Source: a bacterium
Lineage (GTDB): Bacteria > Eremiobacterota > Eremiobacteria > Baltobacterales > Baltobacteraceae
Length of the DNA stretch: 35,588 bases
Assembly (NCBI GenBank): GCA_021781095.1
Contig: JAJXXM010000407.1
Location: 1-35,588, forward strand
Direction of reading: 5' to 3'
Position numbers and translations under genes: made by a program. Every line of letters starts with the position of its first letter. Within the stretch, counting starts at the first letter, position 1. The notes beneath the pieces were generated by a model. That model was not told the DNA's origin, made no database searches, and saw only the letters and a list, made by a program, of their open reading frames with translations. Below, piece by piece: positions 24,228 to 31,474 of the stretch.

Positions 24228-24626
24228 CTATGCGTAGGTTCCCGCAGGCAGACGCGATGTGTTAGTGATAAGCAGCCGACAATAGGCTAATACTTTCCCC
24301 TCGACGATTTGTACGAAAAGCAAGTCCGACGGAGAACCAATCTTGATGTTCTGTAGCGTCGACACTTGCACCACGTCGCCCTCGCCGCTTGGAATTCGGG
24401 TCTGCGTCCGTAAGACTTCGTGGTGATGTCCCTCCATGACGACGAGCGTCGAGTCAACCGCCTGGTCAACGTTCGACCACACCGTATAGAGTTTCGCCTC
24501 AATGTCGGAAGAGTGAAGGATGGAGGGGAAGCCCGATACCAAGACTCGCGTGAGCACCCCCTGAAGCGAAAGCCGGCCATTCTCGGATATTATATTTAGC
24601 GCGACGCTCATAAGCGCAATGTGCAT
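24228..24626 (-). CDS. Small protein of unknown function, possibly DUF6941-type
   Basis: A 132-residue protein, probably cytosolic and beta-rich, with no signal peptide or membrane segment. The N-terminal pattern (ALNIISENGRLSLQGVLTRV, then SGFPSILHSSDIEAKLYTVW) resembles the DUF6941 layout, where an early 'NGKLSLxGVF' strand is followed by a FP-containing segment; this is from memory and is not certain. Base composition is lower in G+C than in neighbouring genes. It lies 29 bases after the small membrane protein gene on the same strand and is the last gene before the tRNA-fMet terminator. An ATG five codons in (24611) is an alternative start. No function can be given. Confidence 0.6.
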   Translation of the reverse strand: MHIALMSVALNIISENGRLSLQGVLTRVLVSGFPSILHSSDIEAKLYTVWSNVDQAVDSTLVVMEGHHHEVLRTQTRIPSGEGDVVQVSTLQNIKIGSPSDLLFVQIVEGKVLAYCRLLITNTSRLPAGTYA

Positions 24627-24655
24627 GGGAGTATATTTTCTCAGCCGGAGGCGTA

Positions 24656-24931
24656 CTAGGATGCCCGTGGTTTCGGGAGGAAAAGCCCAACAAGGATAAC
24701 CATACCGCCAATAACGCCAATCGGTACGCTTAAATTTGCCCTTTCAAGGTTGTGTGAAAAGAGAGAGGCGAGTATACCGACCATTCCGGCGATTGCAATG
24801 AGGAAGAAGCCTACACGCATTACACCGTTACACCCAGAGTATCCATGCAAGGCTGGGCGTAAGAGAAGCACGAGAGCCCAGTCGGTCACGTACAGCATGA
24901 CGTTATCCGAAAAAGCGTGTATATTTATCAT
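24656..24931 (-). CDS. Small membrane protein of unknown function
   Basis: A 91-residue protein with hydrophobic segments at about 14-24 (YVTDWALVLLL, weak), 38-57 (VGFFLIAIAGMVGILASLF) and 68-86 (VPIGVIGGMVILVGLFL), ending in KPRAS. It is probably an inner-membrane protein. I do not recognise a family. The start at 24931 was chosen because the upstream part of the open frame overlaps the end of the Gly/Ala-rich gene and has non-coding character. A 17-codon frame ends at the overlapping TGA (ATGA, 24928-24931) and could couple translation. The gene belongs to an A+T-richer cassette. Confidence 0.55.
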   Translation of the reverse strand: MINIHAFSDNVMLYVTDWALVLLLRPALHGYSGCNGVMRVGFFLIAIAGMVGILASLFSHNLERANLSVPIGVIGGMVILVGLFLPKPRAS

Positions 24932-24981
24932 TTGATCGCGCTTTGCATCAAGGCTATTCCGATCCCGTTTACTCGATCCAT
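24928..24981 (-). CDS. Possible 17-residue leader peptide
   Basis: A short minus-strand frame encodes MDRVNGIGIALMQSAIK and ends with TGA overlapping the ATG of the small membrane protein (ATGA). A translated leader or coupling peptide is possible, but frames this short often occur by chance and no good ribosome-binding site is visible. Confidence 0.2.
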   Translation of the reverse strand: MDRVNGIGIALMQSAIK

Positions 24982-24987
24982 TCCAAG

Positions 24988-25344
24988 TTACGATGGCCTC
25001 GCCGGTGGAATCCCGCCGACAATGACGACCGACGATGCAATCGTCCCTCCCGTTCCATCCAACCCACTGGTCGAGGCCCATTCCATCGGGGACATTCCGG
25101 TGGCGTTGTAAAAGAACTGGTCGATTTGGTCAACGGATACCGGCGAGGCATTAGCGGGGCAACTCCCACCTTGGCCCGGATGTTGTTGAGCGTCGAGCAG
25201 GCCCGAAACAATCGAAACACCCAACGCTACCGCCGCAGAAATCGGTCCGCCGGCTTTTGCTGCTGCCGATGCAATGCCGGCCAATCCCCCGCCGGTGAGA
25301 GCGCTATTCGCGTTGAATCCATTTACGAGCGCAGAGCCTAGCAT
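24988..25344 (-). CDS. Gly/Ala-rich small protein of unknown function
   Basis: A 118-residue protein. Residues about 15-50 form a Gly/Ala-rich hydrophobic stretch with GxxxG-like spacing (LTGGGLAGIASAAAKAGG, PISAAVALGVSIVSGLL), which could insert in or associate with membranes. A more polar part follows with one Cys (GGSCPANAS), DQIDQFFYNATGMSPMEWAS and another hydrophobic stretch, TIASSVVIVGGIP. The stretch is loosely reminiscent of bacteriocin or holin segments, but no family is recognised and there is no immunity or export gene next to it. The ATG at 25344 is supported by GGGGGAG just upstream. The 106 bases before it hold a T-rich tract (minus strand, about 25361-25372). Confidence 0.55.
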   Translation of the reverse strand: MLGSALVNGFNANSALTGGGLAGIASAAAKAGGPISAAVALGVSIVSGLLDAQQHPGQGGSCPANASPVSVDQIDQFFYNATGMSPMEWASTSGLDGTGGTIASSVVIVGGIPPARPS

Positions 25345-25450
25345 ACTCTCCCCCGCGCTCAAAAAAACAAAATGAGGCTGCCGCAATCGCGTTATCGGGA
25401 CCAACACCACGCCGCTCAAGCACTGCGACGCGCGACCCCTTCGCAACACC

Positions 25451-26560
25451 CTACGGCGCCTGGAGCGATGCCACCGATGAGGCGGGGCAGAGCGCGTCGA
25501 GCGCCGCCTGCGCGACGGGATCGGGTTGCGCCATCTTAATGGGGCGACCGTAGACGATCACGATCAGTTGGCCATGTTTCTGAGCGAGCCGTTCGATAAC
25601 GTACGCCATCGGCGTCCGCAGTTCGAACTGCCATTGCGAATCGGTTCCACCGCAGCCGAGTACTTTCGTCGACGAAACCAGTGTCGAATTGCGAAAAATG
25701 TGGAGCATGATGCTACTCGCCGCTTGCGCCACCGTTGCGAGCGGCAGCGGCTTCCCGGAAACATCGCCGTATCTTTGCATCGAGGTTGCCGTAACGAGGT
25801 ACGATTCCATCGTTCCATCGGCAAGTTTTTTTGACGCCGATCCAAGCACGTGCGACCCCGGCATCATTCCGGTCCCCGAGGCCGCCGTCGTCCAGCCGAC
25901 CGGGAGCGGCGCGTGCAGCCACGGCAAGCTCGTCACATCCTGCACCGCCGGCGGCGCGACGAAATCTTGCGGACAGAAGGTGCCGAGCGCCGCGAGCGCT
26001 TCGGGATCGGCGGCGGAACCGCCGGGGCGCATGTAGGTCGCGGCATCGTACGAACCGTGCGGCGCCTGCGCGATATATTGCACCGTATCGAAGTGCAATG
26101 TCGCCATGGTGAGCTGGTAATGCAGGCGCCAAGCCGGGCGTGCGCCCGCGCAGACGAAACTCGAACGGCTCGATATCAGCCGAAACTTCGAACCAAAACC
26201 CTTGAGCAGTTTCAGCGCAGCGGTTGCGTCGGCCTCAAGCGTCCCGATCGTCGGTGCGTTATCCTCGGTCACGTTCAGCGCTTCCGCGCCACCGCCATAC
26301 GGCTTCATCGCCTGAAAGCGAATCAGGGTAACTGCGGAGAGCACGCGTACGCGCCGGTCGAGCCTCCAACCCTTCGGCACCTGCATGAATGCCGAGATCG
26401 GCTGCATCGTCTCGTGCGGAGCGGGTGCGAGGGCGGTCGACGCAGCCGGAGTCGGCGACGCAGCCGGAGTCGGCGACGCAGCCGGAACGGGCGAGAGCGT
26501 CGGCGCCGGTGCCGGCGTGGGGCTCGCCAGCGCTGCTGCGAGCAATACTGCGCGAATCAT
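25451..26560 (-). CDS. Secreted or lipid-free exported protein with Pro/Ala repeat linker, function unknown
   Basis: This 369-residue protein begins with a short hydrophobic export signal (MIRAVLLAAALAS), followed by a Pro/Ala/Ser/Thr-rich low-complexity linker to about residue 48 that contains repeated SPTPAA units. The globular part (about 55-369) has no motif I recognise; it contains repeated strand-like segments and a few Cys (SSFVCAG, GTFCPQDF, VLGCGGTD, DALCPASS) that may form disulfides outside the cytoplasm. Two similar halves are possible (GWRLDRR and VGWTTAASG, each followed by a beta-rich region). It starts at an ATG sharing ATGA (26557-26560) with kbl, so it is expressed with threonine breakdown genes, though a functional link is unproven. 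Confidence 0.65.
   Translation of the reverse strand: MIRAVLLAAALASPTPAPAPTLSPVPAASPTPAASPTPAASTALAPAPHETMQPISAFMQVPKGWRLDRRVRVLSAVTLIRFQAMKPYGGGAEALNVTEDNAPTIGTLEADATAALKLLKGFGSKFRLISSRSSFVCAGARPAWRLHYQLTMATLHFDTVQYIAQAPHGSYDAATYMRPGGSAADPEALAALGTFCPQDFVAPPAVQDVTSLPWLHAPLPVGWTTAASGTGMMPGSHVLGSASKKLADGTMESYLVTATSMQRYGDVSGKPLPLATVAQAASSIMLHIFRNSTLVSSTKVLGCGGTDSQWQFELRTPMAYVIERLAQKHGQLIVIVYGRPIKMAQPDPVAQAALDALCPASSVASLQAP
26438..26491 (-). repeat. Three tandem 18-bp repeats encoding Pro/Ala linker
   Basis: The unit CGACGCAGCCGGAGTCGG occurs at 26438-26455 and 26456-26473, with a third diverged copy at 26474-26491. It is in frame and encodes the SPTPAA repeats of the exported protein. Copy number may vary among strains by slippage. 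Confidence 0.85.
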
Positions 26561-27753
26561 GCTTTCACCAATCCCGCTTCTTGAGCGACCGTTGCAAACG
26601 CCTCGAGAGCGCGATCCATCTCCTCGCGCGTCAGCGTGGCGCAGAGCTGCGTGCGAATTCGCGCCGTCCCCTCGGGAACGACCGGAAAGCCGAAGCCGGT
26701 TACGAAGACGCCACGTTTCAAGAGCTTATCGCTCATCGCAATCGCGAACGCCGTCTCGCCGACGATAATCGGCACGATCGCGCTCGGTCCCGGGAGCGGT
26801 TTCAACCCGATTCGTTCGAGCCCGGCCCGAAAATACGCGACGTTTTCGCGGAGCGCGGCCACGCGTTCCGGATGCGCGTCGAGAAAATTTATCGCCGCGA
26901 GCGCGCTACACGCCACCGTCGCCGGCAGCGCGTTGGAAAACAGCTGCGGGCGCGAGCGCTGAATGAGCATGTCGACGAGCGCGCGGCTCCCGGCAACGAA
27001 GCCGCCGGCGGCGCCCCCGAGTGCCTTGCCGAGCGTCCCCGTAATGATGTCGATCTCGCCGGTCAACCCAAAGTGCTCGATCGTCCCACGTCCGCTCGCG
27101 CCCATCACTCCGGTTCCATGCGAATCGTCGACGACGCTAACGGCGCCGTACTTTTTGCAGAGCGCGACGATTCCGGGAAGGTCCGCGACCGATCCCTCCA
27201 TCGAAAACACGCCGTCGGTCACGACGAGGATCGGCGCGCACCCGCGAACGGCCTGCAATTTTTCCTCAAGGTCGGCAAGGTCGCCATGCTTATAGACGCT
27301 GCGTTTCGCCTTGCTCGCCAACCGCACGCCGTCGATAATCGACGCGTGATTGAGCTCGTCGGAGATAATCGCCGAACCTTCGCCGCAGATCGTGGCAAAA
27401 AGCCCGGTGTTCGCGTTCCAGCACGACACGTAGGTCAGCGCCGCCTCGGTTCCAAGGAACTGTGCGATGCGCTCTTCCAAGCGGCGATGGATGTCGAAGG
27501 TACCGCAGATGAAGCGCACGGAGGCGGTTCCCGCGCCGTAGCGATCTAAGCCCTCTTTGCCGGCGGCGATCACCGATGGTTCGTCGGAGAGGCCGAGATA
27601 ATTATTTGACGAGAGCACGATGACATCGCCCGCCTCCTCCATATGGACGCTCGGTGCCATCGGCGAGGTGATGTGTCGGAGGTGTTTGTAGGTGCCTGCG
27701 GCTTTGAGCGCGTCGAGTTCGCTCTGAAGCGCGGCGTTAAAGGCGACGTTCAT
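26557..27753 (-). CDS. kbl: Glycine C-acetyltransferase (2-amino-3-ketobutyrate CoA ligase)
   Basis: This 398-residue PLP enzyme of the alpha-oxoamine synthase family cleaves 2-amino-3-ketobutyrate with CoA to glycine and acetyl-CoA. Marks are NNYLGLSDEPSV, YGAGTASVRFICGTFDIHRR, ISDELNHASIIDG, VVTDGVFSMEGSVADL, DDSHGTGVMG and the PLP-lysine loop DIITGTLGKALGGAAGG. Length is as expected. The preceding tdh gene supplies its substrate and overlaps it by ATGA (27750-27753), which strongly supports the Kbl assignment over other members of the family such as KAPA synthase. Confidence 0.95.
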   Translation of the reverse strand: MNVAFNAALQSELDALKAAGTYKHLRHITSPMAPSVHMEEAGDVIVLSSNNYLGLSDEPSVIAAGKEGLDRYGAGTASVRFICGTFDIHRRLEERIAQFLGTEAALTYVSCWNANTGLFATICGEGSAIISDELNHASIIDGVRLASKAKRSVYKHGDLADLEEKLQAVRGCAPILVVTDGVFSMEGSVADLPGIVALCKKYGAVSVVDDSHGTGVMGASGRGTIEHFGLTGEIDIITGTLGKALGGAAGGFVAGSRALVDMLIQRSRPQLFSNALPATVACSALAAINFLDAHPERVAALRENVAYFRAGLERIGLKPLPGPSAIVPIIVGETAFAIAMSDKLLKRGVFVTGFGFPVVPEGTARIRTQLCATLTREEMDRALEAFATVAQEAGLVKA

Positions 27754-28805
27754 TTCATTCCTTCGGTCAGATCGAGAACGATTTTTGCGGCCTCGCCGCT
27801 ATGCATGAGTTCGAATGCGCGGTCGTACTGCTCGAACGGCAGCACGTGGGTGATGATCGGGCGAAGATCGACGCGACCGCTCTTTACCAACGCCTGCGTT
27901 TGATACCACGTTTCGAACATGCGCCGACCGTTGATTCCCAACACGGTCAGTCCTTTAAAGATAATCCGTTCGGCAAGGTTGATATTGATGCTGTCCGACG
28001 GGATGCCGAGCAACGCCGCTCGGCCGCCGTTCCGAACCATCTGCAGTCCCATATCGATCGCCGCACCGCTACCCGACATTTCGAGCAACACGTCGACGCC
28101 GTTCCCTCCGGTCCGAGCTTTCATTTCGTCGACCAATCCGCCGCCCCGGGAATCGAAGACGGCGTCGGCGCCCAAACGCTTCGCGAGTTCGAGTTTCGCG
28201 GGGTTGACGTCGAACGCGTACACGCTCGCCGCGCCGGCGGCACGCGCGACCGGTATCGCCATCAAACCGATCGATCCGACCCCGGTAATGGCGACGCTCT
28301 TGGTGCTGACGTCGGCGGCCATGACGGTATGGACGGCATTGCCGAGTGGATCGAAGACGGCGGCAAACTCGTCGGGAATCGCCGGGTCGAGCGGCCAAAC
28401 GTTATATTCGGGCATGGCGATATATTCGGCGAACGCGCCGTCGCGATCGACGCCGATAATTTTCACGCGCTCGCAGATGTGCGCGTCGCCGATGCGGCAG
28501 AGAAAGCATGTCAGGTCGGCGATATGCCCCTCGGCGCTGACCCGGTCGCCGACGGCGACCGCGCGCACTGCCGCGCCGACCGCCGCGACGCGTCCCATAA
28601 ATTCATGACCGACCGTTACCGGCGGGACGATGCGGTGCTGCGCCCACGCATCCCAGTGGTAGATATGCGCGTCGGTTCCGCAGACCCCGGCTTTCTCGAC
28701 GCGAATGAGTACCTCGGTCGGGCCGATCGAGGGAATGGGAAGCTCTTCGAGCGTAAAGCCCGGGCCGGCGGCGCTCTTACGGAGCGCGTGCATGCTATTT
28801 TTCAT
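27750..28805 (-). CDS. tdh: L-threonine 3-dehydrogenase
   Basis: This 351-residue zinc-dependent medium-chain dehydrogenase oxidises L-threonine with NAD+ to 2-amino-3-ketobutyrate. Seen are the catalytic zinc site (Cys42 in GVCGTDAHIYHWD, His67-Glu68 in VGHEF), PLGNAVHTVMA, the NAD fold GVGSIGLMAIPVARAAGA and LGINGRRMFETWYQ, typical of Tdh. The structural-zinc lobe reads Asp97-x2-Cys100-x2-Cys103-x7-Cys111, so the first of the usual four Cys is Asp. The ATG at 28805 was chosen; Met5 (28793) is an alternative and ribosome-binding signals are weak. It is coupled to kbl. Confidence 0.95.
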   Translation of the reverse strand: MKNSMHALRKSAAGPGFTLEELPIPSIGPTEVLIRVEKAGVCGTDAHIYHWDAWAQHRIVPPVTVGHEFMGRVAAVGAAVRAVAVGDRVSAEGHIADLTCFLCRIGDAHICERVKIIGVDRDGAFAEYIAMPEYNVWPLDPAIPDEFAAVFDPLGNAVHTVMAADVSTKSVAITGVGSIGLMAIPVARAAGAASVYAFDVNPAKLELAKRLGADAVFDSRGGGLVDEMKARTGGNGVDVLLEMSGSGAAIDMGLQMVRNGGRAALLGIPSDSININLAERIIFKGLTVLGINGRRMFETWYQTQALVKSGRVDLRPIITHVLPFEQYDRAFELMHSGEAAKIVLDLTEGMK

Positions 28806-28854
28806 CTCTGGGGGGCTGGTATTCGCTCCGGGCAACGCGCTACCTCGACGCACG

Positions 28855-28889
28855 AAAAAAGAAGGGGCCGCGTTGCCGCGAGCCCCTTC
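28855..28889 (-). terminator. Factor-independent terminator of the porin gene
   Basis: Read on the minus strand, GAAGGGGC pairs with GCCCCTTC and CGCG with CGCG around a GCAA loop, with one bulged T. A run of six T follows. It starts 23 bases after the porin stop. Confidence 0.93.
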
Positions 28890-28912
28890 CTCCTATCGCC
28901 GCAGAGCGAGGA

Positions 28913-30469
28913 CTAGAAGTCGTATTCGACCTGCGCGCGGTTGTACTTGAAGAGCGGAAGGCCGCCGAACTGCTCCGTGCGCTCGCCGTAGCGATCGCGA
29001 ACGACCCAGCCGTGATAGGCACCCTTGCCGACCTTGTTGAGGTAGTAGAACGCATCGACGTCGGTCTCTTGCGTCGGCGCGAGGCCGACCGCCGAAGTAC
29101 CGTCGCTGTAGAGCGCGCGCGAGAGAATCGCGTGGAACCGCTTGTTCGTCGAGTTGAAGAACAACGCGAATTTCACCGCCTGACCGTACGTACGGCGATC
29201 GACCATACCCTGGGTCATCGAGGTGGTGAAGAACGGATCGGTGGCATACGAGTCCGTGTACGGCGATGCGAAACCACCGTAGTAGAGCGTCGTCGTGCCG
29301 GCCGCACCGTTGCTCACGCAGTTGAATCCGTTTCCGGCGAGCAAATACGGAACGCTGGTCGCCGCCGAGGTGCCCGCACCCACGAGTGCGTGCGCCGAAT
29401 TACAGCTGACGCCGGCCGGGAGAACGACGGTGTCGCTCTTCGCCGGAACGTTGTTGTAACCGACGGTGAAATCGACGTTTTTCGTCAACGAAAGGCCGGC
29501 TTGAACGCCGTATCCCGTCGCACGAATCTTGCCGATCAACGCGTTCCCGGTGTCCTGTTCGCTTCCCGCTTGCACGGCGAGGAACGGTTTGTACTTCGCC
29601 ATGAAGTCCGGGATGCTGTATTTCGCATCGAACCACGTGAGCGTGGCGATGTTGTTGAAGCCGTAGTAATAGAGGTTCGCCGCGAGGTTTTTCTCAGCGT
29701 ATCCGACCTTCGCGTAGCCGAAGCCGCTATTGGTCATCGCGTTGTTCTTGCCGTTGGGGTTGTAAATGTTCCCTTCGGAACCCAACGACGGAGCGTCGAC
29801 GTAATAGCCGGTCAGCAGCGTCGAGTTATCGAACGCCGACTGCGCGCGTCCCTCGAACTTCGAGAAGATTGCTCCCTCGAGGTTCCAGTTTTTGTTCAGC
29901 TTGTAGGTGACGTCGCCGCCCTGGAAAGCAACCGGTTTCAAACGCGAATCCGAGCTGTTCGCCCACGGCGAGTTGAAGACTTGGTTGCCGAGCGTCGCGC
30001 CGAACCCATGCCCCTGATACTTGACGTACGCTTCGTAAAGCGTGCTCATCTGGAAATCGGGCAGGGTGTTATCCGCAGCGATTCCCGGCGGTGCCGGAAT
30101 GCATGCGTTGCCGGGCGAGGGCTGGTAGTTCGCCGCTTGCGAGCAGTTGCCGTTGAGCGGATTGGCGTAGAAATACGTCGCTCCCAACGTGAAACCACCG
30201 CCGGCGTTGTACTCGCCGTGCAAGCTGATGCCGGTGTTCCAGGCCGCTTGGTTCGGGCCTTTCTGCGTCGCACTTGCATTTTGGCGCGTGAAATAATAGC
30301 TACGAACGTAGCCTTTGTACGAAAAGCGGCTGACGGGCTTCTTGGATGCGCTCTCCTGGGCGACGATCTTCTTCGTTGTCGGTGTGTCCTGCGTTGCCGC
30401 CGACGCGAAAGAAGTGCCCACCATGAGAAGCATCGCAAGGGCCGCGCCGAAGCGCTGGATCATTTTCAT
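28913..30469 (-). CDS. OprD-like outer-membrane porin
   Basis: This 518-residue protein has a signal peptide (MKMIQRFGAALAMLLMVGTSFASAA), a short Lys/Thr-rich linker and then a beta-barrel with many aromatic-ended strands (SYKGYVRSYYFTRQ, GFTLGATYFYANPL, YGVQAGLSLTKNVDFTVGYN) and a C-terminal strand ending in Phe (RAQVEYDF), as outer-membrane barrels require. The segment GATLGNQVFNSPWANSSDSR followed by LKPVAFQG resembles the OprD porin family, a tentative assignment. Substrates might be small anions, amino acids or peptides. A 19-bp palindrome 57 bases upstream matches one before pstB, suggesting phosphate control. The ATG follows AGGGGA. A strong terminator closes the gene. Confidence 0.85.
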   Translation of the reverse strand: MKMIQRFGAALAMLLMVGTSFASAATQDTPTTKKIVAQESASKKPVSRFSYKGYVRSYYFTRQNASATQKGPNQAAWNTGISLHGEYNAGGGFTLGATYFYANPLNGNCSQAANYQPSPGNACIPAPPGIAADNTLPDFQMSTLYEAYVKYQGHGFGATLGNQVFNSPWANSSDSRLKPVAFQGGDVTYKLNKNWNLEGAIFSKFEGRAQSAFDNSTLLTGYYVDAPSLGSEGNIYNPNGKNNAMTNSGFGYAKVGYAEKNLAANLYYYGFNNIATLTWFDAKYSIPDFMAKYKPFLAVQAGSEQDTGNALIGKIRATGYGVQAGLSLTKNVDFTVGYNNVPAKSDTVVLPAGVSCNSAHALVGAGTSAATSVPYLLAGNGFNCVSNGAAGTTTLYYGGFASPYTDSYATDPFFTTSMTQGMVDRRTYGQAVKFALFFNSTNKRFHAILSRALYSDGTSAVGLAPTQETDVDAFYYLNKVGKGAYHGWVVRDRYGERTEQFGGLPLFKYNRAQVEYDF

Positions 30470-30525
30470 GAAGAATCCCCTGTGATTGGTGTATATGAGG
30501 TCCGGCTCCGAGTCTAGCCCGACAA

Positions 30526-30544
30526 CGTTAAGGGTACCTTAACG
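30526..30544 (-). promoter_or_regulatory. 19-bp palindromic candidate operator before the porin gene
   Basis: CGTTAAGGGTACCTTAACG is an inverted repeat, perfect except at the centre. Read on the minus strand it is also an 11-bp direct repeat (CGTTAAGGTAC, CCTTAACG..). The same CGTTA-N9-TAACG form occurs before pstB at 31446. It lies 57 bases before the porin ATG, a fitting place for an activator of the PhoB class. No U-run follows, so it is not a terminator of pstB. Confidence 0.55.
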
Positions 30545-30601
30545 CACCCGGCCCTCGGCGGCTAGAACCACCAAATCGAGCGTCGGGTTGCCTGCCGGGC
30601 G

Positions 30602-31396
30602 CTAGCCGTAACGCCCGGTAATGTAGTCCTCGGTGCGCTTGTCTTTGGGCTTGGTAAAGATGTCCGAGGTCGTGCCGGTCTCGATGAGTTCGCCGGAGAG
30701 AAAGAACGTCGTGTGGTCGCTGATGCGGGCGGCCTGCTGCATCGAGTGCGTGACGATGACCACGGTGTACTCCCGCTTGAGATCCTCGATGAGGTCCTCG
30801 ATTTTGCTCGTCGCGATCGGGTCGAGCGCGGAGGCCGGTTCATCCATCAGGATCACCTCCGGGTCGACCGCCAGGCAGCGGGCGATGCAAAGACGTTGCT
30901 GCTGCCCGCCGGAGAGCTGCAATGCCGGCCGATCGAGCCGGTCTTTCACTTCGTCCCAGAGTGCCGCACTCCGGAGCGAGCGCTCGGCGATCTCCATGAG
31001 GTGTTCCCGGCGCTTCTCGCCGTGAATCCGCGGCCCGTAGACGACGTTTTCGAAGACGGTCTTCGGGAATGGATTGGGGCGCTGGAAGACCATCCCGATG
31101 CGGTGCCGGATCGAGACCGGGTCGACGTCGGAGGCGTAGATATTTTCGCCGTCGAGCAGCACCGCGCCGTCGACGCGCGCGCCCGGCGTGAGATCGTGCA
31201 TGCGATTCAAGGCACGCAGAAAGGTCGATTTCCCGCATCCCGACGGGCCGATTAAGGCCATGACGCAATGCTCGGCAACGCCGAGCGACGCATTTTTCAT
31301 GGCGTGAAACTGACCGTAAAAGACATCTACATTTTGAACGATCAACTTCTCTGCGCGCTCTTCGCGCGCGTCGACCGGCGACATCGTCGGAATCAT
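30602..31396 (-). CDS. pstB: Phosphate ABC transporter ATP-binding protein PstB
   Basis: This 264-residue ABC ATPase powers high-affinity phosphate import with PstS, PstC and PstA. Walker A is GPSGCGKST (50-58), followed by the PstB-type [10 protein letters not shown]. The family string [20 protein letters not shown] is present, the signature is LSGGQQQRL from 161, Walker B ends [10 protein letters not shown] (184-193), and the C-terminus has [20 protein letters not shown]. The ATG at 31396 has AGGAGAG 5 bases upstream. The transporter's other genes and phoU are not beside it. It follows a PhoR-like kinase gene by 78 bases, with a palindromic site between. Confidence 0.96.
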   Translation of the reverse strand: MIPTMSPVDAREERAEKLIVQNVDVFYGQFHAMKNASLGVAEHCVMALIGPSGCGKSTFLRALNRMHDLTPGARVDGAVLLDGENIYASDVDPVSIRHRIGMVFQRPNPFPKTVFENVVYGPRIHGEKRREHLMEIAERSLRSAALWDEVKDRLDRPALQLSGGQQQRLCIARCLAVDPEVILMDEPASALDPIATSKIEDLIEDLKREYTVVIVTHSMQQAARISDHTTFFLSGELIETGTTSDIFTKPKDKRTEDYITGRYG

Positions 31397-31445
31397 ATAC
31401 TCTCCTGCTGCCCGCCTCTATGCGACACGGCGGGGCAAAATTCCG

Positions 31446-31464
31446 CGTTATGGCTACATTAACG
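31446..31464 (-). promoter_or_regulatory. 19-bp palindromic candidate operator before pstB
   Basis: CGTTATGGCTACATTAACG is an imperfect inverted repeat with arms CGTTA/TAACG and a 9-base spacer. On the minus strand the 11-base units are CGTTAATGTAG and CCATAACGCGG. It matches the site before the porin gene in arm sequence and spacing, and lies 49 bases before the pstB ATG. Binding by the adjacent PhoB-like regulator is inferred. Confidence 0.55.
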
Positions 31465-31474
31465 GGACCGGCGG

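Noticed and set aside
24145..25450. tRNA-fMet as the attachment site of an integrated element
   Set aside because: No direct repeat of the tRNA 3' end is seen near 25345-25450 and no integrase is present; only the composition shift supports transfer.
26438..26491. CRISPR-like repeats
   Set aside because: The 18-bp units are directly adjacent without spacers and lie in frame in a coding sequence.
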